From Pseudoxanthomonas yeongjuensis (GTDB lineage Bacteria > Pseudomonadota > Gammaproteobacteria > Xanthomonadales > Xanthomonadaceae), in assembly GCF_010093345.1 (NCBI RefSeq), contig NZ_PDWT01000001.1, positions 1,364,001-1,428,000 of the forward strand: 64,000 nt of DNA, given 5' to 3'. Positions within the stretch are counted from its first letter, which is position 1, and every line of letters begins with the position of its first letter. Position numbers and translations under genes: made by a program. The notes beneath the pieces are model-generated. The model did not search any database. It was not told where the DNA came from and was given only the letters and a program-made list of their open reading frames with translations. Shown piece after piece: positions 15,901 through 24,675 of this stretch.

Positions 15901-17967
15901 ATGAAGGGTTTCTCCAAGCTTGCCTGGGCCGCGCTCGCGCTGCTCGGTGCGTTCTGCCTGGGCACCATCGCCCTGCGCCGCGGCGAACAGATCAATGCGC
16001 TGTGGATCGTGGCGGCGGCGGTATCGATCTACCTGGTCGCCTACCGTTACTACGGACTGTTCATCGCCAACAAGGTGCTCGGCGTCGATCCCACCCGCGC
16101 CACTCCCGCGTTCATCAACAACGACGGCCTGGACTACGTGCCGACCAACAAGCACGTGTTGTTCGGCCACCACTTCGCCGCCATCGCCGGCGCCGGCCCG
16201 CTGGTCGGACCGGTGCTGGCCGCGCAGATGGGCTATCTGCCCGGCGTGCTGTGGCTGATCGCCGGCGTGGTGCTCGCAGGCGCGGTGCAGGACTTCATGG
16301 TCCTGTTCATTTCCAGCCGCCGCAACGGCCGCTCGCTGGGCGACCTGGTGCGCGAGGAAATGGGCCCGGTGCCCGGCACCATCGCCCTGTTCGGCGTATT
16401 CCTGATCATGATCATCATCCTGGCGGTGCTGGCGATGATCGTGGTGAAGGCGCTGCAAGGCAGCCCGTGGGGCATGTTCACGGTGATCGCGACGATCCCG
16501 ATCGCGATCCTGATGGGCATCTACATGCGCTTCATCCGCCCCGGCAAGATCGGCGAGATCTCGGTGGTCGGCCTGGTCCTGCTGCTGGCGGCGATCTGGT
16601 ACGGCGGCCAGGTCGCGACGCATCCGGTCTGGGGCCCGGCGTTCACCTTCACCGGCGTGCAGATCACCTGGATGCTGATCGGTTACGGCTTCGTCGCCGC
16701 GGTATTGCCGATATGGCTGCTGCTGGCGCCGCGCGATTACCTTTCCACCTTCCTCAAGATCGGCACCATCGTCGGCCTGGCGATCGGCATCCTGATCGTG
16801 ATGCCGGAATTGAAGATGCCGGCGCTGACCCAGTTCACCGACGGCACCGGCCCGGTGTGGAAGGGCGGCATGTTCCCGTTCCTGTTCATCACCATCGCCT
16901 GCGGCGCGGTATCGGGTTTCCATGCGCTGATCAGCTCGGGCACCACGCCCAAGCTGCTGGCCAACGAAGGCCACGCCCGCTACATCGGCTATGGCGGCAT
17001 GCTGATGGAATCGTTCGTGGCGATCATGGCCATGGTCGCGGCCTCGATCATCGACCCGGGCATCTACTTCGCCATGAACAGCCCGGCCGCGATCATCGGC
17101 ACCGACGTCAACAACGCCGCCCAGGTCGTGTCTAGCTGGGGCTTCGTGATCAGCCCGGACGTGCTGCTGGCGACCGCGAAAGATATCGGCGAGAGCAGCA
17201 TCCTGTCGCGCGCCGGCGGCGCCCCGACCCTGGCCGTGGGCATCGCCCAGATCCTGCATGCGGTGCTGCCGGGCGAAGGCATGATGGCGTTCTGGTACCA
17301 CTTCGCGATCCTGTTCGAAGCGTTGTTCATCCTCACAGCGGTCGATGCCGGCACCCGCGCGGGCCGCTTCATGCTGCAGGACCTGCTCGGCAACTTCGTG
17401 CCGGCATTGCGCCGCACCGAATCGTGGACCGCCAACTTCATCGCCACCGGCGGTTGCGTGGCGTTGTGGGGCTACTTCCTTTACCAGGGCGTGACCGATC
17501 CGCTGGGCGGCATCAACATGCTGTGGCCGCTGTTCGGCATCGCCAACCAGATGCTGGCCGGCATCGCCCTGATGCTGTGCACGGTGGTGCTGTTCAAGAT
17601 GAAGAAGGAGCGCTACGCCTGGGTCTCGATCGTGCCGACCGTGTGGCTGCTGATCTGCACCACCGCCGCCGGCTGGATCAAGATCTTCGACGCCAACCCG
17701 GGCGTCGGCTTCATGGCCCAGGCCCACAAGTACCGCGATGCGATCGCGGCCGGCGAACTGCTGGCCCCGTCCAAGGACTTCGGCCAGATGCAGCAGGTAA
17801 TGGTCAACAACTACATCAACGCCGGCCTGACCGCACTGTTCCTGTTCGTGGTGTTCTCGGTGCTGGTGTATTCGGTGAAGGCGATCCTGGGCGCACGGGC
17901 AAGCTCCGTGCGCACGGATCACGAAACGCCCTACGTGGCGCTCAAGCCGAACGAGGCGAACCCCTGA
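15901..17967 (+). CDS. cstA: Carbon starvation protein CstA / pyruvate-type transporter
   Basis: Inner-membrane carrier of 688 aa with about 16-18 membrane segments (for example [15 protein letters not shown] and [20 protein letters not shown]). Family members take up peptides or pyruvate (CstA, BtsT). Characteristic stretches are present: [38 protein letters not shown] and DLVREEMG. The ATG has a strong ribosome site GGGAGG 7 nt upstream. The stop codon overlaps the start of the small ybdD-type gene by one base (TGATG), the usual CstA-YbdD arrangement, which supports coupled translation. CstA and BtsT cannot be told apart here. Confidence 0.95.
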   Translation: MKGFSKLAWAALALLGAFCLGTIALRRGEQINALWIVAAAVSIYLVAYRYYGLFIANKVLGVDPTRATPAFINNDGLDYVPTNKHVLFGHHFAAIAGAGPLVGPVLAAQMGYLPGVLWLIAGVVLAGAVQDFMVLFISSRRNGRSLGDLVREEMGPVPGTIALFGVFLIMIIILAVLAMIVVKALQGSPWGMFTVIATIPIAILMGIYMRFIRPGKIGEISVVGLVLLLAAIWYGGQVATHPVWGPAFTFTGVQITWMLIGYGFVAAVLPIWLLLAPRDYLSTFLKIGTIVGLAIGILIVMPELKMPALTQFTDGTGPVWKGGMFPFLFITIACGAVSGFHALISSGTTPKLLANEGHARYIGYGGMLMESFVAIMAMVAASIIDPGIYFAMNSPAAIIGTDVNNAAQVVSSWGFVISPDVLLATAKDIGESSILSRAGGAPTLAVGIAQILHAVLPGEGMMAFWYHFAILFEALFILTAVDAGTRAGRFMLQDLLGNFVPALRRTESWTANFIATGGCVALWGYFLYQGVTDPLGGINMLWPLFGIANQMLAGIALMLCTVVLFKMKKERYAWVSIVPTVWLLICTTAAGWIKIFDANPGVGFMAQAHKYRDAIAAGELLAPSKDFGQMQQVMVNNYINAGLTALFLFVVFSVLVYSVKAILGARASSVRTDHETPYVALKPNEANP

Positions 17968-18191
17968 TGAGCACCGCGCTGGTCCCGGCCGGCCAGTACC
18001 AGGCGCACCGCCGCGTGTGGCGGCGCCTGGTGCAGACCGCGCGGCTTTGCTGCGGCGTGCCGGACTACGACAACTACGTGCGGCACATGCTGGAGAAGCA
18101 TCCGGACCGCGAAGTCATGGACTACAAGACCTTCTTCCGCGAACGGCAGGAAGCCAGGTTCGGAGGAAAAAGCGGCTTCCGCTGCTGCTGA
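17967..18191 (+). CDS. ybdD: YbdD/YjiX-family small protein (DUF466)
   Basis: Short cytoplasmic protein of 74 aa with family hallmarks [20 protein letters not shown] and [17 protein letters not shown] near the C-terminus. Family members are encoded directly after CstA/BtsT carriers and are thought to work with them. Start overlaps the cstA stop by one base. An intrinsic terminator follows 25 nt after the stop, closing the two-gene operon. Confidence 0.93.
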   Translation: MSTALVPAGQYQAHRRVWRRLVQTARLCCGVPDYDNYVRHMLEKHPDREVMDYKTFFRERQEARFGGKSGFRCC

Positions 18192-18216
18192 AACCATCAC
18201 TGCAGGGTAATCGACG

Positions 18217-18248
18217 AAGGCGGGGCCGATGGCACCGCCTTTCTTGTG
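18217..18248 (+). terminator. Intrinsic terminator after cstA-ybdD
   Basis: AAGGCGG pairs with CCGCCTT, extended by GCC/GGC around a GAT loop with one G-A mismatch, followed by the T-rich TTTCTTGT. The rest of the 18192-18405 gap holds only a possible extended -10 box (TGCTAGGAT, 18331-18339) for the ankyrin gene. Confidence 0.75.
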
Positions 18249-18405
18249 TACCTCAAGTGCGGGCCGGCCACCGGATCGCGAAAATCCCGATCCAGTTCAC
18301 GTAATCGTGGCTGCAGGGTCGCGCAAGCGGTGCTAGGATCGATCCGTCGCCTGCAAGGATCGCATCGCGACGCGACAGTCACGCAGCAGCCGGAAGGAAC
18401 CCGCA

Positions 18406-19173
18406 ATGCGCAAGCCTGCAATGCATGTCCCCGCACTGGCGGCACTCGCGACATCCATTTTGATGGTTTCATGCGCCGCCGACCCGGTCGGTGCAAAGGA
18501 GCAAACCAGCATGTCCGCAGCAATCAAGGACCCCGCCCTTCCCTTCCACGATCCCGCGATCGCGCCACTGGCCGAAGCGGTCGCCGAAGGAGACCTCCCC
18601 CGGATCCGCGCCCTCGCCCTTTCGGCAAACCTGTCGGCGCGCGGCGATGACGACGTGACCCTGCTCGAATGGGCGATCTGGAACCGGAAACCCGCGTCGC
18701 TGTCGGCACTGCTTGAAGCCGGTGCCGATCCCGCCGCGGCCGGCATGGACAGCGAAACCGTGGCGCACATGGCCGCCATGGCCGACGACCCGCAATACCT
18801 GCAGGTGCTGATCGCGCATGGCGCTCCGGTGGACCTGGTCAGCGCCCGTGGCGGCCGCACCCCGATCTTCCGTGCGGTGCAGAGCCGCCGCAACGACCAG
18901 TTCGACCAACTGGTGAATGCCGGCGCGGACATCCGCCGTGCCGATTCGATGGGCAACTCGCTGCTGCACGTGGCCGCGCAGGTCAACGACGCCGACCGTG
19001 TATTGCAATTGCTGCAACTGGGCGTGGATCCCAACGTCGCCAACAGTCGCGGCGATACCTTCCAGGCCGCGTTGTTCTCCGGTTCCGACGCACGCCTCAA
19101 TGCCGCCGGCCGGCAGTCGCGGCAACAGGTCCGCGACTGGCTTGCCGCGCACGGGATCGCCACGCAGCAGTAG
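18406..19173 (+). CDS. Ankyrin-repeat lipoprotein, candidate immunity protein of the adjacent lipase effector
   Basis: Exported protein of 255 aa. The N-terminus MRKPAMHVPALAALATSILMVSC looks like a lipoprotein signal with Cys23 as the lipidated residue, though the lipobox (MVSC) is a little unusual. From about residue 50 it holds four to five ankyrin repeats, e.g. DVTLLEWAIWNRKPASLSAL, GGRTPIFRAVQSRRNDQFDQ and GNSLLHVAAQVNDADRVLQL. Ribosome site AAGGAA is 8 nt before the ATG. It lies 90 bp upstream of a lipase with a secretion-type C-terminus. Lipoprotein immunity proteins are usual partners of such effectors; that this one binds the lipase is inference. Otherwise a generic ankyrin lipoprotein. 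Confidence 0.85.
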   Translation: MRKPAMHVPALAALATSILMVSCAADPVGAKEQTSMSAAIKDPALPFHDPAIAPLAEAVAEGDLPRIRALALSANLSARGDDDVTLLEWAIWNRKPASLSALLEAGADPAAAGMDSETVAHMAAMADDPQYLQVLIAHGAPVDLVSARGGRTPIFRAVQSRRNDQFDQLVNAGADIRRADSMGNSLLHVAAQVNDADRVLQLLQLGVDPNVANSRGDTFQAALFSGSDARLNAAGRQSRQQVRDWLAAHGIATQQ

Positions 19174-19263
19174 TGCCACGCAGTAACCAGGAGCAGGAAC
19201 GCGCGGCGTCCGCGGATGCCGCGGATGCCGCCCACCAGGGCCAGCTTACGCAAGGAATCGCGC

Positions 19264-20502
19264 ATGAACGTTTCCACAGGGATGTCCAGCACCTCATCTT
19301 CGAATGCAACCGGCGGCGGCTTCGCCGACGACGTCGCGGGGCAGCAGCCGCATGCGGTCGATCGGGAATTGTCGACGCTGATCCAGGACAATTACGCCGT
19401 CGTCGACGCGCGGCGTGGCAAATCCTCGTTCGAACCCGTGCTGCCCGGCACCTGGGCGCGCATGGACGACGCCGCGGTCCGCGCCGCCGGCATCGACCCG
19501 ACCTTGCTGCACGACGCCAAGAGCGGCTTCGATGCCTCGTTCTATCGCGATGCAAGCGGGGCCGTGGTGCTGGCCTATGCCGGCAGCGACGAATGGAAGG
19601 ACTGGCCGCACAATTTCCGCCAGGGCCTGGGTTTCCAGGATGCCCAGTACGACCAGGCCATCGCCCTGGCGCGGGAAGCGAAGCAGGCCTTCGGCGACGA
19701 CGTGGTCCTGACCGGACAGTCGCTGGGCGGCGGCCTGGCGGCGGCGGCGAGCATGGTCAACGAAGTCCCGGCGGTCACCTTCAATGCCGCCGGCGTGCAC
19801 GACAAGACCATCGAACGCTACGGTTTCGACGCCGATGTGCTGAAGCGGGAAGCGGAACAGGGCCTGATCCGCACCTACCACGTCAAGAACGAGTTCCTGA
19901 CCCACCTGCAGGAAGACAGCATCCCGCTGAAATGGGCGATGCCGGATGCGCCAGGGCACAAGATCGAACTGCCCGACCCGGATCCGCTCACCTTCTTCGA
20001 GCGCCTCGTGCCCGGCAAAATGCTCATGCACCGGGTCGACCTGCACTTCATCGAAGCGGTCATGGAAGCGCAGGACCTGGCGCAGTTGCAGGTGCGCGAG
20101 CGCAATCCTGGCACCAATCCCGGCACTATCGGCGACGCGGGCAGCACGTCCAACCGCCTGCTCGGCGATGCGGTCACCGGATTGGCCGCGCAACGCGAAC
20201 CGCTCGGACTCGCCGACAACGAGCGTTTCTTCAACACCGCTGCCGGCATGGCCGCGCGCGCGGGCCGCGACGGACTGGAACGCATCGATCACGTGGTCGC
20301 ATCCAGTCGCGGCGGCAGCGCGATCGCGGTGCAGGGCGAGCTGCAGGATCCGGCCCAGCGCCGCAGCATGGTCGACCTGGCCGAGGCCGGGCAGACCCCG
20401 GCGCGACAAAGCGCGATGGCGTTGCGGGACCAGGACGCGCAACGACAGGGGCATGCGCAGGAAGCGGTCGAACGCCAGCAACGCCCGGCACTCGCCCACT
20501 AG
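19264..20502 (+). CDS. Lipase-type effector with XVIPCD-like C-terminal type IV secretion signal
   Basis: Predicted antibacterial lipase/phospholipase of 412 aa without a signal peptide. Alpha/beta-hydrolase part (about residues 35-270) carries the nucleophile Ser153 in GQSLGGG, with candidate acid and His residues downstream (e.g. in LMHRVDLHFIE). Residues 308-412 resemble the Xanthomonadales VirD4-interacting protein conserved domain: EPLGLADNERFFNTAAGMA, DGLERIDHVVASS, IAVQGELQDPAQRRSMVD, then a Gln/Ala/Arg-rich tail. These are the motifs by which effectors are recruited to the VirD4 coupling ATPase. Start at 19264 has AAGGAA nearby; an ATG at 19216 is possible but less supported. No secretion-system genes lie in the window. 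Confidence 0.85.
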   Translation: MNVSTGMSSTSSSNATGGGFADDVAGQQPHAVDRELSTLIQDNYAVVDARRGKSSFEPVLPGTWARMDDAAVRAAGIDPTLLHDAKSGFDASFYRDASGAVVLAYAGSDEWKDWPHNFRQGLGFQDAQYDQAIALAREAKQAFGDDVVLTGQSLGGGLAAAASMVNEVPAVTFNAAGVHDKTIERYGFDADVLKREAEQGLIRTYHVKNEFLTHLQEDSIPLKWAMPDAPGHKIELPDPDPLTFFERLVPGKMLMHRVDLHFIEAVMEAQDLAQLQVRERNPGTNPGTIGDAGSTSNRLLGDAVTGLAAQREPLGLADNERFFNTAAGMAARAGRDGLERIDHVVASSRGGSAIAVQGELQDPAQRRSMVDLAEAGQTPARQSAMALRDQDAQRQGHAQEAVERQQRPALAH

Positions 20503-20566
20503 GGAACCTCCGAATAATTCCCTCTTTCGCGCCCCTTGCACAAAGCAGGAAAGGCAGAGGCCTTTA

Positions 20567-20636
20567 GACACGGATCAGAGCGGAAACCACGGATAAAGCA
20601 ATCGTTGTATCTGTCTTTTCCGCTCTGATCCGTGTC
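20567..20636. repeat. 20-bp perfect inverted repeat within a non-coding patch
   Basis: Arms GACACGGATCAGAGCGGAAA (20567-20586) and its exact inverse (20617-20636) flank a 30-nt centre. The element is bracketed by direct repeats of ATAATTCCCTCT (20514-20525 and 20652-20663), each followed by CGCGCCC. Looks like a mobile or dispersed non-coding repeat rather than a terminator. Confidence 0.75.
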
Positions 20637-20738
20637 CACGGAAAGCTCTGGATAATTCCCTCTCGCGCCCACTGGACGGTTGAAGCTCCTGCGGCGGCTA
20701 TGAGATTGCCGATTCCCCGAGGTGGTTCGACAGAGTCT

Positions 20739-20783
20739 GCCCCGGATCCCGTATCAAGTACGGGACAGGCTTTGATCCGGGGC
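20739..20783. repeat. Nested palindrome CCCCGGATC type
   Basis: GCCCCGGATC (20739-20748) pairs with GATCCGGGGC (20774-20783); inside sits a second hairpin CCCGTA-tcaag-TACGGG (20748-20764). It belongs to a 443-bp stretch (20503-20945) where I find no gene, only this, the 20-bp inverted repeat and a GC-rich remainder. Confidence 0.7.
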
Positions 20784-20945
20784 TCACCACCAACGGCATT
20801 CCAAGAGTCGCGCCTGCTTCCCGTAATTGTTCAGAACTTCCTTAGGAAATCTTGCCCCCGGAATGGCGGTCGCCAGCCGATCGCATGGAACCTGATGGGA
20901 AGCATCGCCGTACGGCTTACCTACGCCGCTCCGCGACTGCGGCTC

Positions 20946-22196
20946 CTATGCTCCCGCCATCGACTTGAGGATCAAGCCCAACGCATAGGCCAACCCGGTC
21001 CCGGTCGCGTAGCCGAGCGTGCCCAGCAACGCACCCACCGGCGCCAGCGAGGGATGGAACACCGACGCCACCACCGGCGCCGACGCCGGTCCGCCGATGT
21101 TGCTCTGCGAGCCGATCGCGAAATAGAAGAACGGCACCCGCAGCAGCTTGCCGACCAGCCACAGCAGGCCGATGTGGATCGAGATCCACACCACGCCGAG
21201 CAGGAACAACTCGGGCCGCTGCAGCAGCGCCATGATGTCCATCTGCATGCCGATGCAGGCGATCAGGAAGTACAGCAGCAGGGTGCCGATCTTCGATGCG
21301 CCGGCGCCTTCGTAGGTGCGCGCGCGGGTGAAACTGAGCGCCAGGCCGATGAAGGTCGACAGCGCCACCACCCACACGAACGGCTCGTGCAGGCTGACCG
21401 TCTTCGCCCACGATACGTTGGCGCCGAACCAGGTCGCCAGCGGCGCCGCGACCGCATGCGCCAGGCCGACCGCGCCGAAGGCGATGCCGATGATGATCAT
21501 CAGGTCGGCGAGGCTGGCGATGCGCGCATGCTGGGCCTGAAAACTGGCCATCCGCTCTTTCAGCTCATCGAGCGCGCGCGTGTCGGCGCCGCTGCGCTTG
21601 TCGATCGCATCGGCGCGGCCGGCGAGGAAGATCAGCACCGCCATCCATACATAGCCGACGCCGACGTCGACCACGGCGAACTGGCCGAACGTGGTGGCAT
21701 TGACCTCGAAGATCTCCTTCATCGCCATCATGTTGGCGCCGCCGCCGATCCAGCTGCCGGCGAGCGTGGTCATGCCGGCCCAGGTGTCGCCGGCCACGGT
21801 CGCCGGATGCACCGCCGCGAACAGCGCGAACGCGACCACCGCGCCGATCATCACGCTGATCGACGACGCGACGTACATCAGCAGCAACTTCGGCCCGAGC
21901 CCGAGGATGCCCTTGATGTCGATGGTGAGCGTGAGCAGCACCAGCGCCGCCGGCAACAGCACGCGGCTGGCGACCGGGTTGTAGAGGCTGGTGTTGTTGC
22001 CGTCGATCAGGCCGATGCTGTTGTAGATGCCGGGGATGAAGTAGCACAGCAGCAGGGCCGGCACGTAGGTGTAGAACTTCTTCCATATCCCCGTCTCGCG
22101 CGATTCGGTCCAGAAGATCACGCCGAGGGTGGCGGCGATCAGGCCGAGGACGACGATGTCGTTGTTGATGAGCGCGGTGCTGGCTTCGACGGGCAT
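20946..22196 (-). CDS. DUF819-family membrane protein (YjcL-like)
   Basis: Inner-membrane protein of 416 aa with about ten hydrophobic segments, such as DIVVLGLIAATLGVIFW and VLLPAALVLLTLTIDIKG. Typical family stretches include AGSWIGGGANMMAMKEIF in the first half and GSQSNIGGPASAPVVA in the second; these two Gly/Asn-rich motifs resemble paired discontinuous helices of secondary transporters. A charged cytoplasmic loop (DAIDKRSGADTRALDELKER) separates the halves. ATG 22196 has AGAAGG 6 nt upstream and is preferred over 22259. Function in the family is unknown; a transporter role is inferred from topology. Confidence 0.88.
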   Translation of the reverse strand: MPVEASTALINNDIVVLGLIAATLGVIFWTESRETGIWKKFYTYVPALLLCYFIPGIYNSIGLIDGNNTSLYNPVASRVLLPAALVLLTLTIDIKGILGLGPKLLLMYVASSISVMIGAVVAFALFAAVHPATVAGDTWAGMTTLAGSWIGGGANMMAMKEIFEVNATTFGQFAVVDVGVGYVWMAVLIFLAGRADAIDKRSGADTRALDELKERMASFQAQHARIASLADLMIIIGIAFGAVGLAHAVAAPLATWFGANVSWAKTVSLHEPFVWVVALSTFIGLALSFTRARTYEGAGASKIGTLLLYFLIACIGMQMDIMALLQRPELFLLGVVWISIHIGLLWLVGKLLRVPFFYFAIGSQSNIGGPASAPVVASVFHPSLAPVGALLGTLGYATGTGLAYALGLILKSMAGA

Positions 22197-22267
22197 CAAA
22201 CCTTCTCTCTGATGGATGTCACGGGCAAAAAAGTTCTTCGCGGCTTGCCGGGGAAACAATCATCCCT

Positions 22268-22343
22268 GTAGGAGCGCCCATGGGCGCGAGCTTTTGCTTT
22301 CTCGGTCGAGTCACGAAGAGCTCGCGCCCATGGGCGCTCCTAC
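22268..22343. repeat. Inverted REP pair, GCGCCCATGGGCGC stem type
   Basis: GTAGGAGCGCCCATGGGCGC and its inverse, both followed by GAGCT, with flanking CCT/AGG also complementary. Lies between the S9 peptidase stop and the DUF819 gene; both genes are on the minus strand. Confidence 0.85.
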
Positions 22344-22396
22344 AGGGGGAACCGCCAAAAAGGCGCGCCGTATTCGCGGCGCGCCTTGCGGATCCA

Positions 22397-24466
22397 TTAC
22401 TGCCCGAGATGCTGCTTCAGCCAGCCATTGACCGTGTCGTGCCACAGCACGCTATTCTGCGGCTTCAGCACCCAGTGGTTCTCGTCCGGGAAATACAACA
22501 GCTTCGATTCGATGCCCTTGCGCTGCAGCGCGGTGAACGCGGACAGGCCCTGGTCCTCCGGCACGCGGTAATCCTTGCCGCCCTGCACCACCAGGGTCGG
22601 CACGCGCCACTTGGCGATGTGGTCGACCGGGTTGAACTTCTCGTACCCCTTCGGGTTTTCGTACGGGGTTCCGCCGTTTTCCCATTCGCTGAACCACAGT
22701 TCCTCGGTCACGTAACCCATCGAACGCGTATCGAACACGCCGTCATGCACGACCAGGCACTTCCACGCGTCGTTCCAGTTGCCGGCGATCCAGTTGATCA
22801 TGTAGCCGCCGTAACTGGCGCCGAGCGCGCAGGCATTCTTGCCGTCGAGGAAGGCGTATTTCTGCTGTACCGCAGCCCAACCCTTCTGCAGGTCCTCCAG
22901 CGGCTTGCCGCCCCAGTCCTGGCTGATGGAATCGGTGAAGGCCTGGCCGTAGCCGGTGGAGCCGTGGAAGTCGATCATCACCACCGCATAGCCCTTCCCC
23001 GCATAGGTCTGCGGGTTCCAGCGGTAGCTCCAGCCATTGCCGAAGCTGCCCTGCGGGCCGCCATGGATCAGGAACGCGACCGGGTATTTCTTCCCTTCCT
23101 CGTAGTTCCACGGCTTGACCACGTAGCCGTGCACGGTATCGCCCGCGGCGCCCTTGAAATCGAACTGTTCGAAGTCGCCGAAAGCGACCTCGGGCAACCG
23201 CTCTTCCACGCTTTGCGTGATCGCGCGCAATGGCGCTCCCGGCGTGGTGGTGGTGGTGAACAGCTGGTCGCCGGTCTTCATGCTGTTGCGGGTCACGGCC
23301 AGCGTATCGCCGGCGATGTCGAACTCGGCGATGGAGCCGTCACCGACGATCTTCTCGGCCTTGCCTGTGGCGATCTCGACGCCGAACAGCGGATGCTCGC
23401 CCGTGTCCTGCGCCGTGGTGTAAATGGTCTTGCCATCCGCCGACAACGCGATGCCATCGGCGGAACGATCCCAGTGCGCGGCGATCTCGCGGGTCTGGCC
23501 GCTGCCCAGGTCCATGCTCATCAAGGCGAAACGGTCGGCCTCGAATCCGGGGCGCTTCATCGCGCGGTAGAACAGGGTCTGGCCGTCGGCGCTGAATACC
23601 GGGCCGGTGTCCCAGGCCAGGTTGGCGGCGGTCAGGTTGACCGGCGCGCCGGTGCCGTCGGCATCGATCCGATAGAGGTCGAAATTGGTGGACCAGGCCT
23701 CGCTCTTGCCGGCGACGCGGATGCTGGCGACCAGCGACTTGCCGTCCGGCGCCCAGGTGTATTCGCTGGCATCGCCGAACGGCTTGGACGGCGCGTCGCC
23801 ATCCAGCGAGTCGGTCAACGAGACCGCGCTGGCCACCGGCTTGGCCTTGGCGGCGGGCAAGTCGGCCACGAACAGGCGACTACGGCGGCCATCGGCCCAG
23901 GTGTCCCAGTGGCGCACGAACAACTGGTCGTAGACCACGCCGGTGCTCTTCTTCGCCTTGGTCTCGTCGAGCCGCTTCTGGGTGCAGGCCAGATCGGCCT
24001 TGCAGTCGGCGAAGGTGTCGGCGCTGAAAGCCAGCCGCTTGCCATCCGGCGAAAGCTGGTAGCTGCCGATGTCGAGTGCGAAGGCGGTCAGTTGTTGCGG
24101 TGCGCCACCGCTCGCGGGCATCGCATACAACTGCTGCGTGCCGGATTTTCCGCTGAGGAAATAAACCGTCTTGCCATCGGGCGAGAACGCGGGCGAATTG
24201 ACGTTCCAGCCTTCCGGAGTCAACGGTTTCGGCGGCGCCACGTCGCGGGTCAGCAGGTTGCGCACCCACAGGCCGGTGCTGGCCTTGGTCGCCTGCTTGT
24301 CCATCCGCCGCTGCGCGAATACCACCACGCTGCCATCCGGCGACAGTACCGGCGAGGACACCCGGTCCAGCGCGACCAGGTCGCGGACATCGAAGCCACG
24401 CGTGGCGGCCGTGGCCGGCAAGGCGGCCAGCAGGCAAAGGGGCAGCAGGGCTATTCGCAGGTTCAT
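22397..24466 (-). CDS. S9-family prolyl oligopeptidase-like serine peptidase
   Basis: Exported peptidase of 689 aa (dipeptidyl/acylaminoacyl peptidase type) acting in the periplasm. Signal peptide MNLRIALLPLCLLAALPATA; a beta-propeller follows with recurring blade motifs (LSPDGSVVVFAQRR, FSPDGKTVYFLSG, LSPDGKRLAFSAD, LSADGKTIYTT). The alpha/beta-hydrolase domain near the C-terminus has Ser551 in GASYGGYM, Asp632 in GGKDYRVPE and His664 in DENHWVLKP. It lies downstream of the OPT transporter gene on the same strand, pointing to breakdown of peptides. Confidence 0.93.
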   Translation of the reverse strand: MNLRIALLPLCLLAALPATAATRGFDVRDLVALDRVSSPVLSPDGSVVVFAQRRMDKQATKASTGLWVRNLLTRDVAPPKPLTPEGWNVNSPAFSPDGKTVYFLSGKSGTQQLYAMPASGGAPQQLTAFALDIGSYQLSPDGKRLAFSADTFADCKADLACTQKRLDETKAKKSTGVVYDQLFVRHWDTWADGRRSRLFVADLPAAKAKPVASAVSLTDSLDGDAPSKPFGDASEYTWAPDGKSLVASIRVAGKSEAWSTNFDLYRIDADGTGAPVNLTAANLAWDTGPVFSADGQTLFYRAMKRPGFEADRFALMSMDLGSGQTREIAAHWDRSADGIALSADGKTIYTTAQDTGEHPLFGVEIATGKAEKIVGDGSIAEFDIAGDTLAVTRNSMKTGDQLFTTTTTPGAPLRAITQSVEERLPEVAFGDFEQFDFKGAAGDTVHGYVVKPWNYEEGKKYPVAFLIHGGPQGSFGNGWSYRWNPQTYAGKGYAVVMIDFHGSTGYGQAFTDSISQDWGGKPLEDLQKGWAAVQQKYAFLDGKNACALGASYGGYMINWIAGNWNDAWKCLVVHDGVFDTRSMGYVTEELWFSEWENGGTPYENPKGYEKFNPVDHIAKWRVPTLVVQGGKDYRVPEDQGLSAFTALQRKGIESKLLYFPDENHWVLKPQNSVLWHDTVNGWLKQHLGQ

Positions 24467-24559
24467 CCGGGGCTCCGGCAACAGGAAAACCCCGATGTTA
24501 GGCGGTAACAGCAACCCGGCGCAAAGGCACGAAGTCATGCCCTTGCGAAGTTCCGCTTC

Positions 24560-24667
24560 GCCCCCTTTGAAAAAAGGGGCTGCGGAGGATTTGCTCTTGA
24601 TCCTGCCTGGGAAAATCACAAGCAAAAGCGAACCCTCCTCAATCTCCCTTTTTTCAAGGGGGGAGGG
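24560..24667. repeat. Inverted repeat of the CCCCCTTTGAAAAAAGGGG type
   Basis: The left half CCCCCTTTGAAAAAAGGGGC is a hairpin itself and continues TGCGGAGGATTTGC. The right half is an imperfect inverse (CCCTCCTC...CCCTTTTTTCAAGGGGGGAG). It fills the gap between the OPT transporter and the S9 peptidase genes. Distinct from the GTAGGAG and TTCCCGC families. Confidence 0.75.
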
Positions 24668-24675
24668 TCAAGGAT

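Noticed and set aside
15808..17922. Roughly 700-codon open frame opposite cstA
   Set aside because: Arg/Asp/His/Gln-rich shadow without motifs; cstA is intact on the plus strand.
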